From assembly GCA_002279765.1 (NCBI GenBank), contig NCCR01000030.1:1-47095 (forward strand): 47,095 nt of DNA. Direction: 5' to 3'. Positions 25,740-35,900 of the stretch are shown one piece after another. This DNA comes from Verrucomicrobia bacterium 12-59-8. GTDB lineage: Bacteria; Verrucomicrobiota; Verrucomicrobiae; Verrucomicrobiales; Verrucomicrobiaceae. The number at the start of each line of letters is the position of its first letter. Positions within the stretch are counted from its first letter, which is position 1. Under the pieces are notes generated by a model. The model saw only the letters and a list, made by a program, of their open reading frames with translations. It did not search any database and was not told the origin of the DNA. Position numbers and translations under genes: made by a program.

Positions 25740-26333
25740 TTAAGATTCGGTTTGTCGGTTGAAGACATTCATGGCGGCTTCCAGCCCGCGATCAACAGCA
25801 GAAAGCACGGCGTCAGCCGCACGCTGGATGACGGTCTGCAGCGCAGGCTGCTCCTCGGCGCGAAATTTGCCCAGCACATGGCCCACCATGCGTTCTCCCG
25901 CAGGACGGCCATCTGCCGGAGAGATGCCGACTTTCAAACGTGGAAACTCGTCCGAACCAAGCGAGGAGATGAGGGAACGAATGCCGTTGTGGCCTGCGGC
26001 AGATCCGCTGGTGCGAAAACGCAGACGCCCCAGTGGCAGATCCACATCGTCATAGACCACGAGCGTTTGCGCGGGTGAAGATTTGTAGAAGTGCCCCACC
26101 GATTGCACCGAACGACCGCTGTCGTTCATGAAAGTGAGCGGCTTGAGCAGATAACCGCCCGCGAATTTCGCCACAAGGCCTGACCAGCGCTTTTCCTCGC
26201 GGAAAGCGGCTCCCATGCGTCTTGCGATTTCGTCCAGCACCATAAATCCAATGTTGTGGCGTGTGTCGCGGTAGGTTTCGCCGGGATTGCCGAGGCCCAC
26301 AATGAGACGCGGCGCATTCAAGCCGCTGCTCAT
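25740..26333 (-). CDS. pth: Peptidyl-tRNA hydrolase
   Basis: 197 residues from the ATG at 26333 (MSSGLNAPRLIVGLGNPG); an in-frame GTG at 26354 is less likely. It releases peptides from peptidyl-tRNA that drops off ribosomes. Seen: IVGLGNPGETYRDTRHNIGF with Asn16 and catalytic His26, LLKPLTFMNDSGRSV, VVYDDVDLPLG and SAAGHNGIRSLI, all the active-site blocks. Lies 42 bases after rplY and 19 before rpsF; the rplY-pth pairing is widespread because both act in translation. Confidence 0.95.
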   Translation of the reverse strand: MSSGLNAPRLIVGLGNPGETYRDTRHNIGFMVLDEIARRMGAAFREEKRWSGLVAKFAGGYLLKPLTFMNDSGRSVQSVGHFYKSSPAQTLVVYDDVDLPLGRLRFRTSGSAAGHNGIRSLISSLGSDEFPRLKVGISPADGRPAGERMVGHVLGKFRAEEQPALQTVIQRAADAVLSAVDRGLEAAMNVFNRQTES

Positions 26334-26375
26334 TGTATCCGCGCCGGAAGCCACATCGTGGAAAAGGTGCAGGGA

Positions 26376-27059
26376 TTACTTCTTGGCAGCTGGCTTGGCT
26401 GCGGCAGCACCAGCGGCTGGCTTGGCACCGGCAGCAGGGGCAGCGGCGGGCTTGGCGCCGGCAGCAGGGGCGGCAGCGGCGGTAGGCTCGGGTTCGACCT
26501 CCACCTTGGGCTCTTCGCACATGACGATGACGACATCGCCACCCAGGTTGCAGGTGACACCTTCAGGGAAATTAATTTCGCGGACATGGATGCCCTGACC
26601 CACTTCGAGGCTGGTAACGTCGATCTCAATGCTTTCCGGCAGATCCTTCGGAAGGCAGCGGACTTCGATTTCGTGATGGATGGCTTCCACCAGTCCGCCC
26701 TGCTTCTGGCCTTTGGCTTCACCAATCATGGTGACGGGCACGTTGGCGTGAATCTCTTCATCAGCAGCGACCGCATGGAAATCGATGTGGAGAATACCAC
26801 CGCGCAGGTAGTCGTGCTGCACTTCCTGCACCAGCGCGAGCTGGTCTTCGCCAGCGATCTTCAGCGAGACAAGAATGTTGTCCGAGGCGCTGCCTTCAAG
26901 AAGCTTCGAGAAGGTTTTGCCATGCACCTGGATGCTGGATGCCTTCACCTTGCGACCATAGAGGGCAGCTGGAATGGTGCCTGCTTTGCGCATGCGTTTG
27001 ACGGCACCGGTACCGGACTGGGTGCGGACTTCTGCCTGGAGATCGAGAATTTTAGCCAT
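26376..27059 (-). CDS. rplY: 50S ribosomal protein L25, long CTC/TL5 form with Ala/Pro-rich tail
   Basis: 227 residues. The N-terminal 5S-rRNA-binding domain (AEVRTQSGTGAVKRMRKAGT, IPAALYGRK) is followed by the second beta domain of the CTC form (HIDFHAVAADEEIHANVPV, GGLVEAIHHEIEVRCLPKDL, SIEIDVTSLEVGQGIHV). After residue about 193 the tail is made of AAPAAGAKP-type repeats ending in Lys. The tail is low complexity and probably disordered. Ordered prs-rplY-pth, as in many bacteria. Confidence 0.94.
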   Translation of the reverse strand: MAKILDLQAEVRTQSGTGAVKRMRKAGTIPAALYGRKVKASSIQVHGKTFSKLLEGSASDNILVSLKIAGEDQLALVQEVQHDYLRGGILHIDFHAVAADEEIHANVPVTMIGEAKGQKQGGLVEAIHHEIEVRCLPKDLPESIEIDVTSLEVGQGIHVREINFPEGVTCNLGGDVVIVMCEEPKVEVEPEPTAAAAPAAGAKPAAAPAAGAKPAAGAAAAKPAAKK

Positions 27060-27119
27060 GGTCGGGATTCCTCAGAGGAGGAGATTAAGTTTTGGAAAAA
27101 GGGCGCGAAGGATACACGC

Positions 27120-28058
27120 CTACCCCCGCGTGTCAAACAGGGATGTGACAGACTCATTGCCGTGGATGCGCGCAATGGCCTGGGCCAGGAGGGGCGAGAT
27201 GTCCAAAGCGGTGACTTTTTCCCCGGTCGCCTGCGGGGTCGAATTGGTGGCCAGCAGTTCGACAATGGGTGATTTGGCGATGCGGTTCCGGCCTTTTTCG
27301 CCCAGCACGGCGTGGGAGACGCCTGCATAAATCTTTTTCGCCCCGTGCTTCAGCAGCAGCTCGGAGGCGGCGGTGAGCGTCCCGGCAGTTTCGGTCAAGT
27401 CATCGACCAAAAGAACGTTTTTCCCCGCCACATCGCCGATGACGCTGTGTGCCTCGACCTCTTCGGCACTGACGCGGTTTTTTGCCACAATAGCCATCGG
27501 AGCGCCGAGCGCCTTGGCAAAAGCGTGGGTCATCTTGATGCCTCCCACGTCGGGAGAAACCACCACAAGGTCGCCGATCTCACGCTCACGGATCGCCTTC
27601 ATCAACACCGGGGCTGCATAAAGATGATCCACGGGAATGTCGAAGAAACCCTGGATCTGCCCGGCGTGCAGATCCACCGTGAGCACCCGGTTCACCCCGG
27701 CGGCCACCAGCAGGTTCGCCACCAGCTTTGCCGTGATCGGCACCCGCGGGCGGTCTTTGCGGTCCTGCCGGGCGTAGCCGAAGAACGGCAGCACCGCAGT
27801 AATGCGGTTGGCGCTCGCACGGCGCACGGCATCCACCATGATCAGCAGTTCCATGAGGTTCTGGTTCGTCGGCGGGCAGGTCGGCTGCACAATGAAGACA
27901 TCTCCGCCGCGGATGTTCTCGTGGATTTGCACGAAAGTCTCGCCGTCCGGGAAAGTGGTCAGCTCAGCGGCACACAGCTCAATGTTCAGGTTTTTGGCAA
28001 TCGACTGTGCCAGCGTCGGATGGGCTGAGCCGCTTAATATCTTCAGACTTTCATTCAT
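27120..28058 (-). CDS. prs: Ribose-phosphate pyrophosphokinase
   Basis: 312-residue cytoplasmic enzyme making PRPP from ribose 5-phosphate and ATP for nucleotide, His and Trp synthesis. Signature blocks: GDVFIVQPTCPPTNQNLMEL, YARQDRKDRPRVPITAK (flexible/ATP region), DLHAGQIQGFFDIPVDHL, VVSPDVGGIK, and NVLLVDDLTETAGTL (PRPP loop; other family members often read DDxIDTxGT). First gene of the minus-strand operon prs-rplY-pth-rpsF; the promoter should lie in 28059-28200, shared with the divergent kinase gene. Confidence 0.97.
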   Translation of the reverse strand: MNESLKILSGSAHPTLAQSIAKNLNIELCAAELTTFPDGETFVQIHENIRGGDVFIVQPTCPPTNQNLMELLIMVDAVRRASANRITAVLPFFGYARQDRKDRPRVPITAKLVANLLVAAGVNRVLTVDLHAGQIQGFFDIPVDHLYAAPVLMKAIREREIGDLVVVSPDVGGIKMTHAFAKALGAPMAIVAKNRVSAEEVEAHSVIGDVAGKNVLLVDDLTETAGTLTAASELLLKHGAKKIYAGVSHAVLGEKGRNRIAKSPIVELLATNSTPQATGEKVTALDISPLLAQAIARIHGNESVTSLFDTRG

Positions 28059-28200
28059 GGGTCGCGGAGTTAGGCGAGCCTGTCACAGAAATCAACCCGT
28101 CGCATCATTCCGCGTCTCAATGCTTGTGATTCGTGACAACTTCTCGTACCTCTAAAGCTTGTTCTGCCAATAAACCGGCGTTTTATTCCCTAGCGCAGCC

Positions 28201-30024
28201 ATGAGCGATTCTCCCAACCCCATTCCTCCGCCGAAGACCACCGGCGGCGGCTGGCGCTGGGAACCTCCCACTCCGGCGGAGTTGCAGGCAATATTGCCGC
28301 AGTATGAAATTCACATGCTCGTCGGACGCGGCGGCATGGGGGCGGTGTACAAAGGCATGCAGCTCAGTCTGGATCGCGCCGTGGCGATCAAACTCCTCCC
28401 ACCGGCGATCGAACAGCAGGATCTGGCCTTCGCCGAGCGCTTTAAAAACGAGGCCCGTCTCATGGGCCGCATGAATCACCCCGCCATCGTCAGCGTGTAC
28501 GATTTCGGCCGCACTGCAGACGGCCAGCTCTATTTTATTATGGAGTACGTCGATGGCACTGACGTGCAGCGCATGATCGCCCGCGAAGGCAAGCTGCCCC
28601 CCGAGCACGCCCTGGCCATCACCGCTCATTTGTGCGATGCCCTCGGCTACGCGCACAAGCAGGGCATCGTTCATCGTGACATCAAGCCCTCCAATGTGCT
28701 GATCGACATGGAAGGCCGTGTCAAAGTGGCCGACTTCGGCCTCGCGAAGCTTGCCGACAAAACACAGAACTCCGGTCTCACACAAACCGGCATGGCAATG
28801 GGCACCCCCGACTACGTGGCACCGGAAACGCTCATGTTCGGCTCGGATGTGGACGGCCGTGCGGACATCTATGCCGTCGGGGTCATGCTGTATCAGATGC
28901 TTACCGGCGACATCCCGCGCGGCATGTTTAAAATGCCGTCCCAGAAATTTCGGAGCATTGATCCACGCTTTGACGCCATCATTCGCCGCGCCTTGGAGCA
29001 CGACCGCGAGGAGCGCTATCAAAGCAGCCACGAATTGCGTCAGGCGCTGGACGTGATTCTGACCACTCCCCGCGCAGTCTCGGGCCAGGAATCCAGCGCC
29101 GTGCTACCCAAACAGCAGCCGCAGACACCCGGACGCACCGTGGTGCCATCCTCACGCAATCCCGGCTCCGCACAGCAGCGTACGGTGCCAAGACATGAAG
29201 CATATCAGCCGCCCCCGAAAGCCGCACCCACTTCGACGCTGCCCTACGTCATCGCCGCGCTGCTCATGCTCGGCATCGGCGGCTGGTTCATAGTCAATCG
29301 CCAGCCTCCTGCCATTCCAACCCATGCAATTGAGACTGCCGAAACGACAACGATCACCCCTCCCCCGGCACCCGAGCCACAAATCGCCACGCCCCATTCC
29401 CCTCAACCAACTCCAACCACGACGCCAAAACCACCCCCGGTCGCTCGCCCTCCGGTGAAACCTGCCCCCGCAATCAGCACGCCGCCCGCAAGGGCTCCGG
29501 TCATGCCCCCCGCAACGGTCGTTCCAGTTCCACCTTCCACTCCGGCCCCCACCCACGAACCCATCATTTATCGGCTGTCTCAGTTAGAATCCCAGTTTCA
29601 GACCGCCTTTGAGCGGGATGTGAACACCGCTTACACCGATCAGCTCAACACGCTGGGAACGGGTTACATCACGGCGCTTGATCGTGCCACGCAGGATGCC
29701 ACCAAAGCCGGGCGGTTGGACGAAGCGCTTGCCGTCCGTGAAGAAAAGCAGCGCTTCACCACCCACAAGTTCATGCCGTCCATCGACCCCGCGAGTCTGC
29801 ACAAGTCCGTGGTGAATCTGCGCAACGCCTACCGCACGGCAGAAAAAAAATACGCACAGCAGAAGGACGCCTCCTCCCTGCCGCTCTACGACCGCTACAT
29901 CGAAGTGCTCTCCGCTTTGGAAAAGGAAGTCCTCGCTAAAGGCTACATCGCAGAAGCCGCCGCCGTCCGCACCAAGCGCGACGATGTCATCGCCCGCCGC
30001 AGGCAGCGTGCGGCAAAAATATGA
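28201..30024 (+). CDS. Membrane Ser/Thr protein kinase (PknB-like, Hanks type) with extracytoplasmic domain
   Basis: A 607-residue kinase. Kinase domain about 35-290: GRGGMGAVYKG (Gly loop), Lys64 in VAIKLL, HRDIKPSNVLID with catalytic Asp160, DFGLAK with Asp178, GTPDYVAPE. A Pro/Gln-rich linker leads to one membrane helix (about 346-364, PYVIAALLMLGIGGWFIV), then a Pro/Thr-rich stalk (about 370-455) and a helical C-terminal domain (about 460-607, rich in YTDQLNTLGTGYITALDRA-like segments). I do not recognise that sensor domain and no PASTA repeats are present. FHA proteins at 6849 and 9414 could read its phosphorylation, which is speculation. Confidence 0.93.
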   Translation: MSDSPNPIPPPKTTGGGWRWEPPTPAELQAILPQYEIHMLVGRGGMGAVYKGMQLSLDRAVAIKLLPPAIEQQDLAFAERFKNEARLMGRMNHPAIVSVYDFGRTADGQLYFIMEYVDGTDVQRMIAREGKLPPEHALAITAHLCDALGYAHKQGIVHRDIKPSNVLIDMEGRVKVADFGLAKLADKTQNSGLTQTGMAMGTPDYVAPETLMFGSDVDGRADIYAVGVMLYQMLTGDIPRGMFKMPSQKFRSIDPRFDAIIRRALEHDREERYQSSHELRQALDVILTTPRAVSGQESSAVLPKQQPQTPGRTVVPSSRNPGSAQQRTVPRHEAYQPPPKAAPTSTLPYVIAALLMLGIGGWFIVNRQPPAIPTHAIETAETTTITPPPAPEPQIATPHSPQPTPTTTPKPPPVARPPVKPAPAISTPPARAPVMPPATVVPVPPSTPAPTHEPIIYRLSQLESQFQTAFERDVNTAYTDQLNTLGTGYITALDRATQDATKAGRLDEALAVREEKQRFTTHKFMPSIDPASLHKSVVNLRNAYRTAEKKYAQQKDASSLPLYDRYIEVLSALEKEVLAKGYIAEAAAVRTKRDDVIARRRQRAAKI

Positions 30025-30165
30025 TCCAAGGCCTCCATCTCACCTCAAGAGGCCAGACTTGCCTACATAGGCGGCAGCGTTAATTGCAGACCTCGCATAA
30101 ATGACGCCCAGTGAGGCAGGTCATCGTGACGTTGAGAGCGCAGTTTCACGACCTCACCACGCCTC

Positions 30166-30191
30166 CGGCCAATTTCCAATTCTCAGTTTTC
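30166..30191. repeat. Dispersed AT-rich 26-mer, copy 2
   Basis: One mismatch to 25236-25261. It lies in the 276-base gap upstream of gdx; the rest of that gap shows nothing I can name. Confidence 0.6.
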
Positions 30192-30300
30192 AGTTCCCAG
30201 TTTACAATCCCTACACACGCCGATCGCGCACCAGACGCCATGCTTTAGTAAGTGGCCTTCACGTCTGACTCGGCCTTTTCAGCGTATTCTCGTTCTCCTC

Positions 30301-30627
30301 ATGCCCTGGTTCCATCTCCTTATCGCCGGATTGCTCGAAGTCGCCTGGGCCGTTGGTTTGAAACAGACCGCCGGCTGGACGCGACTGGGGCCCAGCCTCA
30401 TCACCGTGGCGCTCATGATCGCCAGCTTTTTCTTTCTCTCCCTCGCCCTGCGCACACTCCCCCTCGGCACCGCCTACGCCATCTGGACAGGCATCGGCGC
30501 AGTCGGCACCGCTTTGATCGGCCTGTTCATCTTTGATGAACCCCGCACCACCGCACGGCTCGTATGCATCCTGCTCATCGTCGCAGGAGTCGTCGGCCTG
30601 AAACTGGCCTCAGCACCCCCGGCTTGA
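30301..30627 (+). CDS. gdx: SMR-family guanidinium exporter Gdx (SugE-like)
   Basis: 108 residues, four membrane helices, forming a dual-topology dimer in the inner membrane. It follows E. coli SugE/Gdx closely: [17 protein letters not shown] (with the essential Glu of helix 1), [35 protein letters not shown] and [11 protein letters not shown]. The WAVGLK form marks the Gdx branch, which exports guanidinium in exchange for protons, rather than the broad-drug EmrE/Qac branch. I see no guanidine riboswitch in the leader. Confidence 0.93.
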   Translation: MPWFHLLIAGLLEVAWAVGLKQTAGWTRLGPSLITVALMIASFFFLSLALRTLPLGTAYAIWTGIGAVGTALIGLFIFDEPRTTARLVCILLIVAGVVGLKLASAPPA

Positions 30628-30689
30628 TCAGCCTCCAGCTTTTCTCCGCCATCGTTGACAATCCTCCCCCCCACCTCTTCATTCCCACC

Positions 30690-31346
30690 ATGACCCCCAG
30701 CCAATACTCCGATTTTCCCACCTCCATCGCGCCGCAGTCCAGTTACATGGTACCCACCGTCATCGAATCCGAAGGACGTGGCGAGCGCGCCTATGACATC
30801 TACTCCCGCCTGCTGAAGGACCGCATCATCTTCCTCGGTGGCGAGGTCAATGACACGATGGCCTCCATCATCATCGCCCAGTTGCTGTTCCTGCAGATGC
30901 AGGACCCCAAGAAGGATATCAACATCTACGTCAACAGCCCCGGCGGCAGCGTCACCGCTGGCCTCGCCATCTATGACACCATGCAGTTCCTCACCTGCGA
31001 CGTCTGCACCTACAGCATCGGCCTCGTCGCCAGCATGGGCGCAGTCCTCCTCGCCGCAGGCACCAAGGGCAAGCGCTACGCCCTGCCAAACTCCGACATC
31101 ATGATCCATCAGGTCTCCGGTGGCGCACGCGGCACCGCCAGCGATGTCGAGCGCACCGTCGAATACATGTTCGGACTCAAAAAGCGCCTCAACCGCATCC
31201 TCGCCCACCACACCGGCAAGTCCGTCGAACAAATCGAGCGCGACACCGACCGCGACAACTACCTGTCCGCCGCCCAGGCCGCCGAATATGGCCTCGTGGA
31301 CAAAGTCCTCGAAGGCAAAAAAGACATCTCTGCTGAAGCCAAGTAA
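30690..31346 (+). CDS. clpP: ATP-dependent Clp protease proteolytic subunit
   Basis: 218 residues from the ATG at 30690 ([16 protein letters not shown]); the frame runs back to 30564 within the end of gdx, but the stretch [23 protein letters not shown] is the usual ClpP N-terminus. The catalytic triad is intact: Ser115 in [11 protein letters not shown], His140 in DIMIHQ, Asp189 in DTDRDNYLS. ClpP forms the 14-mer barrel served by ClpX/ClpA. Neither clpX nor tig is adjacent, unlike many bacteria. A strong terminator follows. Confidence 0.97.
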   Translation: MTPSQYSDFPTSIAPQSSYMVPTVIESEGRGERAYDIYSRLLKDRIIFLGGEVNDTMASIIIAQLLFLQMQDPKKDINIYVNSPGGSVTAGLAIYDTMQFLTCDVCTYSIGLVASMGAVLLAAGTKGKRYALPNSDIMIHQVSGGARGTASDVERTVEYMFGLKKRLNRILAHHTGKSVEQIERDTDRDNYLSAAQAAEYGLVDKVLEGKKDISAEAK

Positions 31347-31357
31347 CACATTCACTC

Positions 31358-31390
31358 AAAAGGGCGGGACTCAGACTCCCGCCCTTTTTT
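31358..31390 (+). terminator. Rho-independent terminator of clpP
   Basis: An 8-bp GC stem (GGGCGGGA at 31362-31369 with TCCCGCCC at 31377-31384, extended by A-T pairs) followed by six T (31385-31390), 12 bases after the clpP stop. Confidence 0.93.
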
Positions 31391-31414
31391 GTGCCCTTCA
31401 CCCAATACCCAATC

Positions 31415-32283
31415 ATGAAACTCGGCTTCGTCACCGCCATCCTCCCCGAACTCTCGTTCGACAACGTCCTCAACTTCGCCCGCCACGAAGGCTTCTCCAC
31501 CGTTGAGGTCATGTGCTGGCCGTCACCTCGTTGACGAAGACCAAGTCCCAGGAAATCCTCGGCCACTGCGAGGATCAGGGCGTCAGCATCAGCGCCCTCG
31601 GTTACTACCCCAACATGCTCGATCCCGATGCCGCCGTCTCTCGCGCCGGCGTCTCCCATTTCAAAAAAGTCATCGCCGCCGCCCCCAAGCTCGGCGTCAA
31701 CCTCGTCACCGGCTTCGTCGGTCGTGACTGGACCAAGACCGTCGATGAAAACTGGCCGCGCTTCCTCAAAATCTGGCAGCCCATCATCAAGTTCGCCGAA
31801 GACCATGGTGTGAAAATCGGCATCGAAAACTGCCCCATGTCCTTCACCCGCGACGAATGGCCCGCCGGCAAAAACCTCATGACCACCCCGGCCATCTGGC
31901 GCCGCGCCTTCAACGACATCGACTCCCCCAGCTTCGGCCTCAACTACGACCCCTCCCACTTCATCCTCCAGGACATGGACCCGCTCTGCCCCCTCGCCGA
32001 GTTCAAATCCAAGCTCTTTCACGTCCACGCCAAAGACGTCAAAATCAACCGCGCCGCCCTCAACGAAGTCGGCCGTTTCGACTTCCCCCTTCAGTGGCAC
32101 CAGCCCCGCATCCCCGGCTACGGCGACATCAACTGGGCCGCCTTCATGGCCGAACTCATGCGCATCGGCTACACCGGCCCCCTCTGCATCGAAGTCGAAG
32201 ACGACACCTTCGGCAAAACCCTCGAAGGCCGCATGCAAGCCATCAAAGTCGCCCGCAACATCCTCGCTCCGTTCTTTGGTTAA
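31415..32283 (+). pseudogene. Sugar phosphate isomerase/epimerase (TIM barrel, AP-endonuclease-2 family), frameshifted with internal gap
   Basis: The ATG at 31415 reads [20 protein letters not shown] up to [10 protein letters not shown] and stops at 31534. The rest of the protein continues in another frame from about 31513 to 32283 ([84 protein letters not shown]). Homologues I recall have about 15 residues (pattern GKAERRYAGVTH) between MCWP and this part, so roughly 43-46 bases are missing, which also shifts the frame. Apart from that lesion the barrel, with metal ligands Glu (GIEN), Asp (YDPSH), His (HVHAKD) and Glu (IEVED), looks intact. A sequence or assembly error is a real alternative to a pseudogene. 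Confidence 0.8.
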
Positions 32284-32288
32284 CGTGC

Positions 32289-32807
32289 TCAATTTGGAAC
32301 CGCCAAACTTCGGCTCGCCCGATCCCGCGTGAATCTCAGCTCCTCTTGATTTAAATCACCTCGCAGGTACAGCAAATTCATCTGATCTTTAAACAGATCC
32401 TGAAACACCGCATGCCTCAGCGTTAGCCCTCTCACCCCCTCCGGCATCTCCACCTCAAAAAATAACGTCACCGCCGGATCATCACTCTTCGCGCTCTCCG
32501 CATCCATCGCCCTCCCCACCCACTCCATCTTCGCAACCTTTCCTGCCGTATCTGTCACCACAAAATTCTTGGCCAGGTAAGCCTGGATCTCAGCGTCAAA
32601 CTCCGCCGCTGGCGTCTTGTCCATGCGCAATTTCCGCTCGCTTTGGCGCACAAGCGCAAGCTCTAGATCGCTCACGAAAACCGTCAGACTGACCTCAAGC
32701 TTCTTCGTCTTCCCATTGTACTCCGCCTCCGCAGTCGAGGTGTGAACCGAATGCGCGTGCAGAAACGTTGCCACCAACAAAGAGAGAATGACCAGCAAGA
32801 CGCGCAT
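32289..32807 (-). CDS. Secreted protein resembling DUF6702
   Basis: A 172-residue exported protein with a signal peptide (MRVLLVILSLLVATFLHAHS). The mature start HSVHTSTAEAEYNGKTKKLEV and VFVSDLELAL follow the pattern of the DUF6702 family (His-x-x-x-Ser, then E-Y-x-x-xx-LEVxxxxFxxDLExAL). Function unknown. Its stop lies 5 bases from the convergent isomerase stop; it is divergent from the ydbH-like gene. Confidence 0.75.
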   Translation of the reverse strand: MRVLLVILSLLVATFLHAHSVHTSTAEAEYNGKTKKLEVSLTVFVSDLELALVRQSERKLRMDKTPAAEFDAEIQAYLAKNFVVTDTAGKVAKMEWVGRAMDAESAKSDDPAVTLFFEVEMPEGVRGLTLRHAVFQDLFKDQMNLLYLRGDLNQEELRFTRDRASRSLAVPN

Positions 32808-32926
32808 GGAGAGTGGACTTTAGTCTGCAGCATCACAGCTAGCAAGCCGGTCAATCTCCCAGGTTTGCCGCGTCTCTCCGGGAAATCAGATCGTGTCACC
32901 GGACGACTTCATGATACTCTGCCCAC

Positions 32927-35900
32927 GTGAATTCCGCCGCCCCCACGTCCAAACTCCGCCGCTTCTGGCGTTGGACATGGCGCCTCGGACTCACAGGCAT
33001 CATCCTACTGACCATCCTCATTGGCTGGGCATGGCATCAACGAGTGCCCATCGCGAATGCACTGCTGCGCCGCTTTTCAGGCAACATGCAGGTCGAAGTC
33101 GTCTCCCTCGACTGGCTGGACGGAGCCCTGCACGTGCGGGAGGTCAGCACCCTGCATCTTCCCAGCTCAAAACACATCTCAACCGTGGGCCATTTGGAAT
33201 GGCGACCACGCTGGGGCCAGCTCTACCAGGGAAATCTCGGCGGCCTCAAAGTGGAGGATGCCGTGGTGGATGTACCTTTGTCGTGGCTGGTTCTTTCTCC
33301 GCCCCAGGCCGGCAGCCCGGCAGCAGGAGGATCATCCGTTCGCTGGCGGCTCGACTTGATTGATCTGGCACCCACGAAGTTCATCGTGCGCGATGCTGAC
33401 TGGCAGCCCGTTGGCAGTGTGGTCATCACGCAGAAGGTGCAGGACTTGGAAGTCGGCGGCAGCAAATCCCCTTCGTTTAAATCCGTGATCACAGACCTGC
33501 AGCAGGCGGAGTGGCGCGGTCAGCCGGTGTTCAGCAGCATGCATTTCGAAACCGACATGCGTGGGAACGAGATCGACATCAAAAAAGCCTCGCTGCATGG
33601 CGGCAGTTTCGACTTGGCCTGGCTCCAGGAATTCGGCGCGAAACTGCCACCCTTCAGTGGTGGCGCGCAGTTTGAGTGGAACGGGCGCGACGTAAGGCTG
33701 TCCAGCGCTGGCTTGATCTCCGGCGGCACCCATGAGGTACACTTGAAAAATCTGCACCTGCAGCCGCTGACCGGCGAGGGCCAGATCAACGCCGCAGCCT
33801 TGGACCTGAAAGCGTCCCAGGATTTAAACGGCCTCTGGCATGTGGAACGCGGGCTGCTACAAAAGCCAGTCATCGCATGGACACCTGAACTGGAAACCGC
33901 CCTGCTGCCCAAAAGCGAATCCAAGCAAACGACCACCTGGCAGGCCAAGATCGATGCCTTGGAAGTGGAGGGCGGCACGCTTAAGCTGACCCCCACGGAA
34001 CTGTGCCCCGTGGCGGGTGAGCTAGCCTGGAGCACGAGCTTGGAGTCACTGAACATTTCCTCAGAGGGACTGCGCTCCGCAGTGAAACAAAAACTGACGC
34101 TGGCAGGTGTGTCCCTGCGTTGGAATCCAAAAGACCCCAGCGTCCAGCTACCCCCGTTTGTTCAGGCGAAGTCGGCCACACTGGAGGTGGTGCCTGATAG
34201 CTTGCGCGAGTTATGGCAGGTGGAGTCGCTGGTGCTGACAGCCCCACGTTTGGCATTCACACCTGAAAACGGGCCATGGTTTGACAAGATCGAAACACCA
34301 CCCGTAAAAACGTCGCTCAAACCTGCCCTGCCGTGGTGGAAGCATCTGCTGTTTGGCTCGCTGACAGTGACGGATGCCGAACTCGACATCGCAATGCAGT
34401 TGGCTGAACGCCTCGAATCTTCGATTCACTTCGCAATCACCACGGAGCAGTCAAAGCAGCACCTGCACATCGAAACGGCGCAGATGAGCATTCCCAAACG
34501 TTCAACCCTGCCGGTGTTGAATTTCGCAGATGTGGAGGTGCTGGCGGCGCTGCCAGAGATGTGGCGCTCACAACGTCTGGAGTCATTGAAGATCACTGAG
34601 GGGCACGTGGCAGTCGGAGACGCGTTGATGACTTTGTTTAGCGGAGATGCCGCAGTGGTTGAGAAAAAAGTAGATGCCACGGCCTCGCGTTGGACGGCAG
34701 GAATAATCGAAGTGGACAAGCTGTGCGTGACGCTGATGAGCATCGCGCCGGGTCTCCCGCCGGTGCATTTTGACGTCAACTTTTCTGCGAACGAAACGCC
34801 CCTGGACCTGGACGGCTTGGCTGAGAATGTGGAACCGCAGAACATCCAACTGACACGCCTGCGCATCCCCTCCCCTCACGAGCCGCTGCGCACCGTGGCG
34901 GAAATGGATGTCATTCAGGTGAGCTACACCCTCGACGGTCTTCTACACCGCCGCATTGACCGCGTGGAGATCGTCTCGCCACTCCTTTATGTGGGTGAGG
35001 ATCTCTTCTGGTATGTGGCGAATTTTCGCAAAACAATGAAAGACGAGCCTCCTATGCCGGATGCGGCCTTTGGACCGCCCGCGCCACCAAAACCCACCGC
35101 CCCGGGCTGGCAGGTGGACACCCTGGCAGTGAGCGACGGCAAGCTGATCATCGCGCCAAAGGGCGTGCCGCTGGCAGGCATCAGCCGGCCGTTTCCCTTC
35201 AGCTTTACCTCGAAACTGGAAAGCGGCCAGCTCGACGCACAATTCGACATCCCGACGGACAATTACACCCTGAAGGATCTGAAACTGGAGTTTCTCGGCA
35301 TGAAAGGGCAGGTGCATTTCAATCTGCCGATGAAGGACCGGAACAATAATCTGACTGAGACCTTCACCGTCGAACAGCTGCGCTGGAAACAGCTCCACTT
35401 TGAAAACGCCCACCTGAGCGTGACTTACGATGCACACGGCATCTATGGCCTGTTCGGCAGTTCGGCCTATGGCGGATATGTGAACGGCGCGTTCGACATC
35501 TACCTGGACGAGACCTTCACCTGGGACGGCTGGCTGGCGGGTACAGATGTGGATCTGCAGCCAGTGACCACCACGTTATTTCCAGAGTACTTTTTGATCG
35601 ACGGCAAGGTGCAGGGCAAGATCATCGCCACAGGAAACAAGCACGAACTGTATCAGGGCGATGCAGAATTCCAAAATCGCTCGCATGGCCGGTTCAAAAT
35701 CGCGGCGCTCAATGACCTCATCAAATCACTCCCCAAGGCGCTGACAGGCACCATCGGCGATCAAATATCCCGCATCGGACTGGAAACGCTGCGGGATTTC
35801 GATTATGAGAGCATTGATGGCAAAGCACGCTTCTACGGACGTGAGGGCCGCGGTCACCTGCGATTCTTCGGTCCAACGGGCTCGCGCAAGTTTGATGTGA

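Noticed and set aside
30025..30300. Guanidine riboswitch expected upstream of gdx
   Set aside because: I looked for paired hairpins with ACGR-type loops or the ykkC core and saw none; a covariance-model scan would be decisive.
31503..31727. Short open frame at the join of the broken isomerase
   Set aside because: Arg/His-rich out-of-frame reading of the isomerase; the third frame, not the continuation of the protein.
31189..32292. 367-codon open frame opposite clpP end and the isomerase
   Set aside because: Spans a clear terminator (31358-31390) and two coding regions on the plus strand; no domain.
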